Below are positions 62,779 through 64,000 of a stretch of DNA of 64,000 nt, in pieces. The position numbers and the translations under genes were made by a program. The notes under the pieces were generated by a model that made no database searches, was not told the origin of the DNA, and saw nothing but the letters and a program-made list of their open reading frames with translations. Source of the DNA: Streptomyces sp. CB02980 (lineage in GTDB: Bacteria > Actinomycetota > Actinomycetes > Streptomycetales > Streptomycetaceae). Location of the stretch: contig NZ_JACSCH020000003.1 of NCBI RefSeq assembly GCF_014451325.2, forward strand, positions 620,001 through 684,000, in the 5' to 3' direction. Every line of letters begins with the position of its first letter. The first letter of the stretch is position 1.

Positions 62779-64000
62779 CTGCGGTACGGGTTGAAGCCGT
62801 CGTAGTCCAGATACTGCGGCGGCGCCCAGACCTGGCCCGTCGCCCGCGCCGCGTACGTGAGGGCGGGAGAGGCGACCGCCCGGCGCTGCCACAGATGGTG
62901 CAGCAACTCCTGCTCACGGGCCGGGAAGTCGGGTCCGGCCGTGCCGCGCCGGGCCCGGTCCCGCAGGAACGCCAGGGTCGTCGCGAAGGACTCGTACTCG
63001 CCGACGGCCCGCGCGGCCGGCGGCCCGTGCGTACGGGCGGCGAAGGAGCGGGCCAGCTGGCGGGCGCGCATCGAGGAGAGCGCGAGCGGCTCGGCGGGGG
63101 AGAGCCAGCCGGCCGCCGCGTACGCCGGGAGCTCGCCGGATATCGTGCGCAGCTCGCGCTGCCGGCTCCAGACCGCGAGCCAGGTCAGCAGGCCGAAGGC
63201 CGGGACCATGAGCGCCGCGTACACCACGTAGAAGGCCAGGGGGCCGCCGAAGGTGGCCGAGCCGTTCCACGCGGCGTGCAGGCCCATGGCGAGCAGCAGC
63301 CCGGCGAGCGGCAGCAGCACCCGGCGCAGGCGCTTGCCGCGCGGCGCGAGGGCGGCGAAGCCGAAGCCGATGCCGGTGAGCACGGTGAAGAGCGGATGCG
63401 CGAACGGCGACATGACGACCCGGACGAAGAAGGTCGCGGCGGTCACCGAGCCGAGGCCGGTGGAGCCGAACTCCTGGTCCTCGCCGAAGGCGTTGCCGAG
63501 GTAGAGGATGTTCTCGGTGAAGGCGAAGCCGGTCGCGGTGAACCCGGCGATCACGACCCCGTCGACGAGCCCGCCGAAGTGCTTCCTGCGGAAGAGGAAG
63601 AGCAGCAGGACCGCGGCGGCCTTCGCGGTCTCCTCCACCACGGGCGCGACGACGGTCGCGCCGAGGGTGTCCGCCGAGGCGGGATCGGCGGTGGCCGTCG
63701 CGATCCAGCGGACCGCGAAGGAGTTCGCCAGGATCGCGACGAGCGCGGCGGCGAAGGCGCCCCAGGCGAACGCGAAGAGCAGGTTCTTCCAGGGACCCGG
63801 CTCGACCCGGTCGAGCCAGCGGAACGCCGCCATCAGCAGCGGTACGGGAAGCACGGCGAGGCCCAGGCCGACGAGGAAGCCCTCGGTGCCGGTCTGCTCG
63901 CGGACCAGCCCGAGGATGAACAGCGCGCAGATCGAGAGCACGGTGACGAGGGCGACGGCCCGGACCAGCCGGCTGCGCCAGAAGTCCCGGCGGGGCCGGT
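62775..64000 (-). CDS. PrsW-family intramembrane metalloprotease (5' end outside the window)
   Basis: At least 408 codons; the frame continues past 64000 (upstream codons read RRDFWRSRLVRAVALVT), so the start is not in the window. About eight membrane segments. The PrsW active-site motifs are visible: VVEETAKAAAVLLLFLFRRK (EExxK), FTATGFAFTENILYL (FxxxE) and later HPLFTVLTGIGFGF and GLHAAWN with metal-binding histidines. PrsW proteases cut anti-sigma factors by site-1 proteolysis in Bacillus. The C-terminus ends YDGFNPYRS, a natural-looking end; its TAG stop falls within the CTAG at the boundary of the MITE-like element. Confidence 0.9.
   Translation of the reverse strand, partial: RPRRDFWRSRLVRAVALVTVLSICALFILGLVREQTGTEGFLVGLGLAVLPVPLLMAAFRWLDRVEPGPWKNLLFAFAWGAFAAALVAILANSFAVRWIATATADPASADTLGATVVAPVVEETAKAAAVLLLFLFRRKHFGGLVDGVVIAGFTATGFAFTENILYLGNAFGEDQEFGSTGLGSVTAATFFVRVVMSPFAHPLFTVLTGIGFGFAALAPRGKRLRRVLLPLAGLLLAMGLHAAWNGSATFGGPLAFYVVYAALMVPAFGLLTWLAVWSRQRELRTISGELPAYAAAGWLSPAEPLALSSMRARQLARSFAARTHGPPAARAVGEYESFATTLAFLRDRARRGTAGPDFPAREQELLHHLWQRRAVASPALTYAARATGQVWAPPQYLDYDGFNPYRS

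Noticed and set aside
62567..62917. Minus-strand frames across the palindrome at 62613-62778
   Set aside because: They read through the terminal inverted repeats of the MITE-like element and are not conserved-looking proteins.

Overview
This window is a stretch of Streptomyces core chromosome. The GC content is very high, almost every gene shows strong third-position G/C bias, and the gene order matches the conserved Streptomyces block running dnaX, purD, purC, lsrL, purSQL, purF, purM, DUF3073, vdh, bldC, hrpA. I recognise that order from S. coelicolor (about SCO4067 to SCO4096) from memory; no search was run. I see no biosynthetic gene cluster, prophage, CRISPR array or transposase gene.

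Layout. 1-11.3 kb is an accessory-looking left part: the tail of a regulator-like gene, an aldo/keto reductase behind a MerR-type promoter, an alpha/beta hydrolase with an ArsR-type regulator, an MFS transporter, an FtsX-type ABC exporter with a small secreted protein, a VOC-cupin fusion and a divergent TetR regulator. 11.3-20.6 kb holds tRNA-Ser, the SRP RNA, dnaX, purD, a degenerate M48-like membrane protein, a dimethylformamidase-like protein, purC and tRNA-Gly. 20.6-24.9 kb is a two-component system with an ABC transporter, then two tRNA-Gly genes. 25-36 kb holds lsrL, purSQL, an ArsR regulator with a perfect palindromic operator plus an M23 protein, small enzymes, a META-domain lipoprotein, purF and purM. 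36-44 kb holds a DUF3073 protein, valine dehydrogenase, bldC, a DUF6274 protein and hrpA. 44-51 kb holds a DsbA-like/CcdA-like redox pair, five tRNAs in the wider area, a zincin, a Pro-rich lipoprotein and an RGG-tailed DEAD-box helicase. 51-64 kb holds a diacylglycerol-kinase/PAP2 lipid pair, an ECF41-type sigma factor, a rhodanese, initiator tRNA, a TipA-like MerR regulator, a cysteine-synthase-like enzyme with an MFS exporter, a SpoIIE phosphatase, a c-di-AMP (ydaO) riboswitch ahead of an M23 hydrolase, a Cys-rich two-gene unit, a MITE-like palindrome and the 3' part of a PrsW protease gene.

How the genes fit together. Seven purine genes (purD, C, S, Q, L, F, M) lie on the same strand over 21 kb, mixed with unrelated genes; only purS-purQ-purL are translationally coupled. 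Several genes have no ribosome binding site but a -10 hexamer (TAnnnT) exactly seven bases before the start codon, as expected for leaderless transcripts. The most unusual items are the M48-like pseudoprotease, the MITE-like palindrome that supplies the prsW stop codon, the secreted Cys-pair peptide with its 8-Cys partner, a heptad-repeat expansion in a histidine kinase ATP lid, a cysteine-free TipA homologue, and several uncatalogued palindromes around bldC, purM and the ArsR gene.
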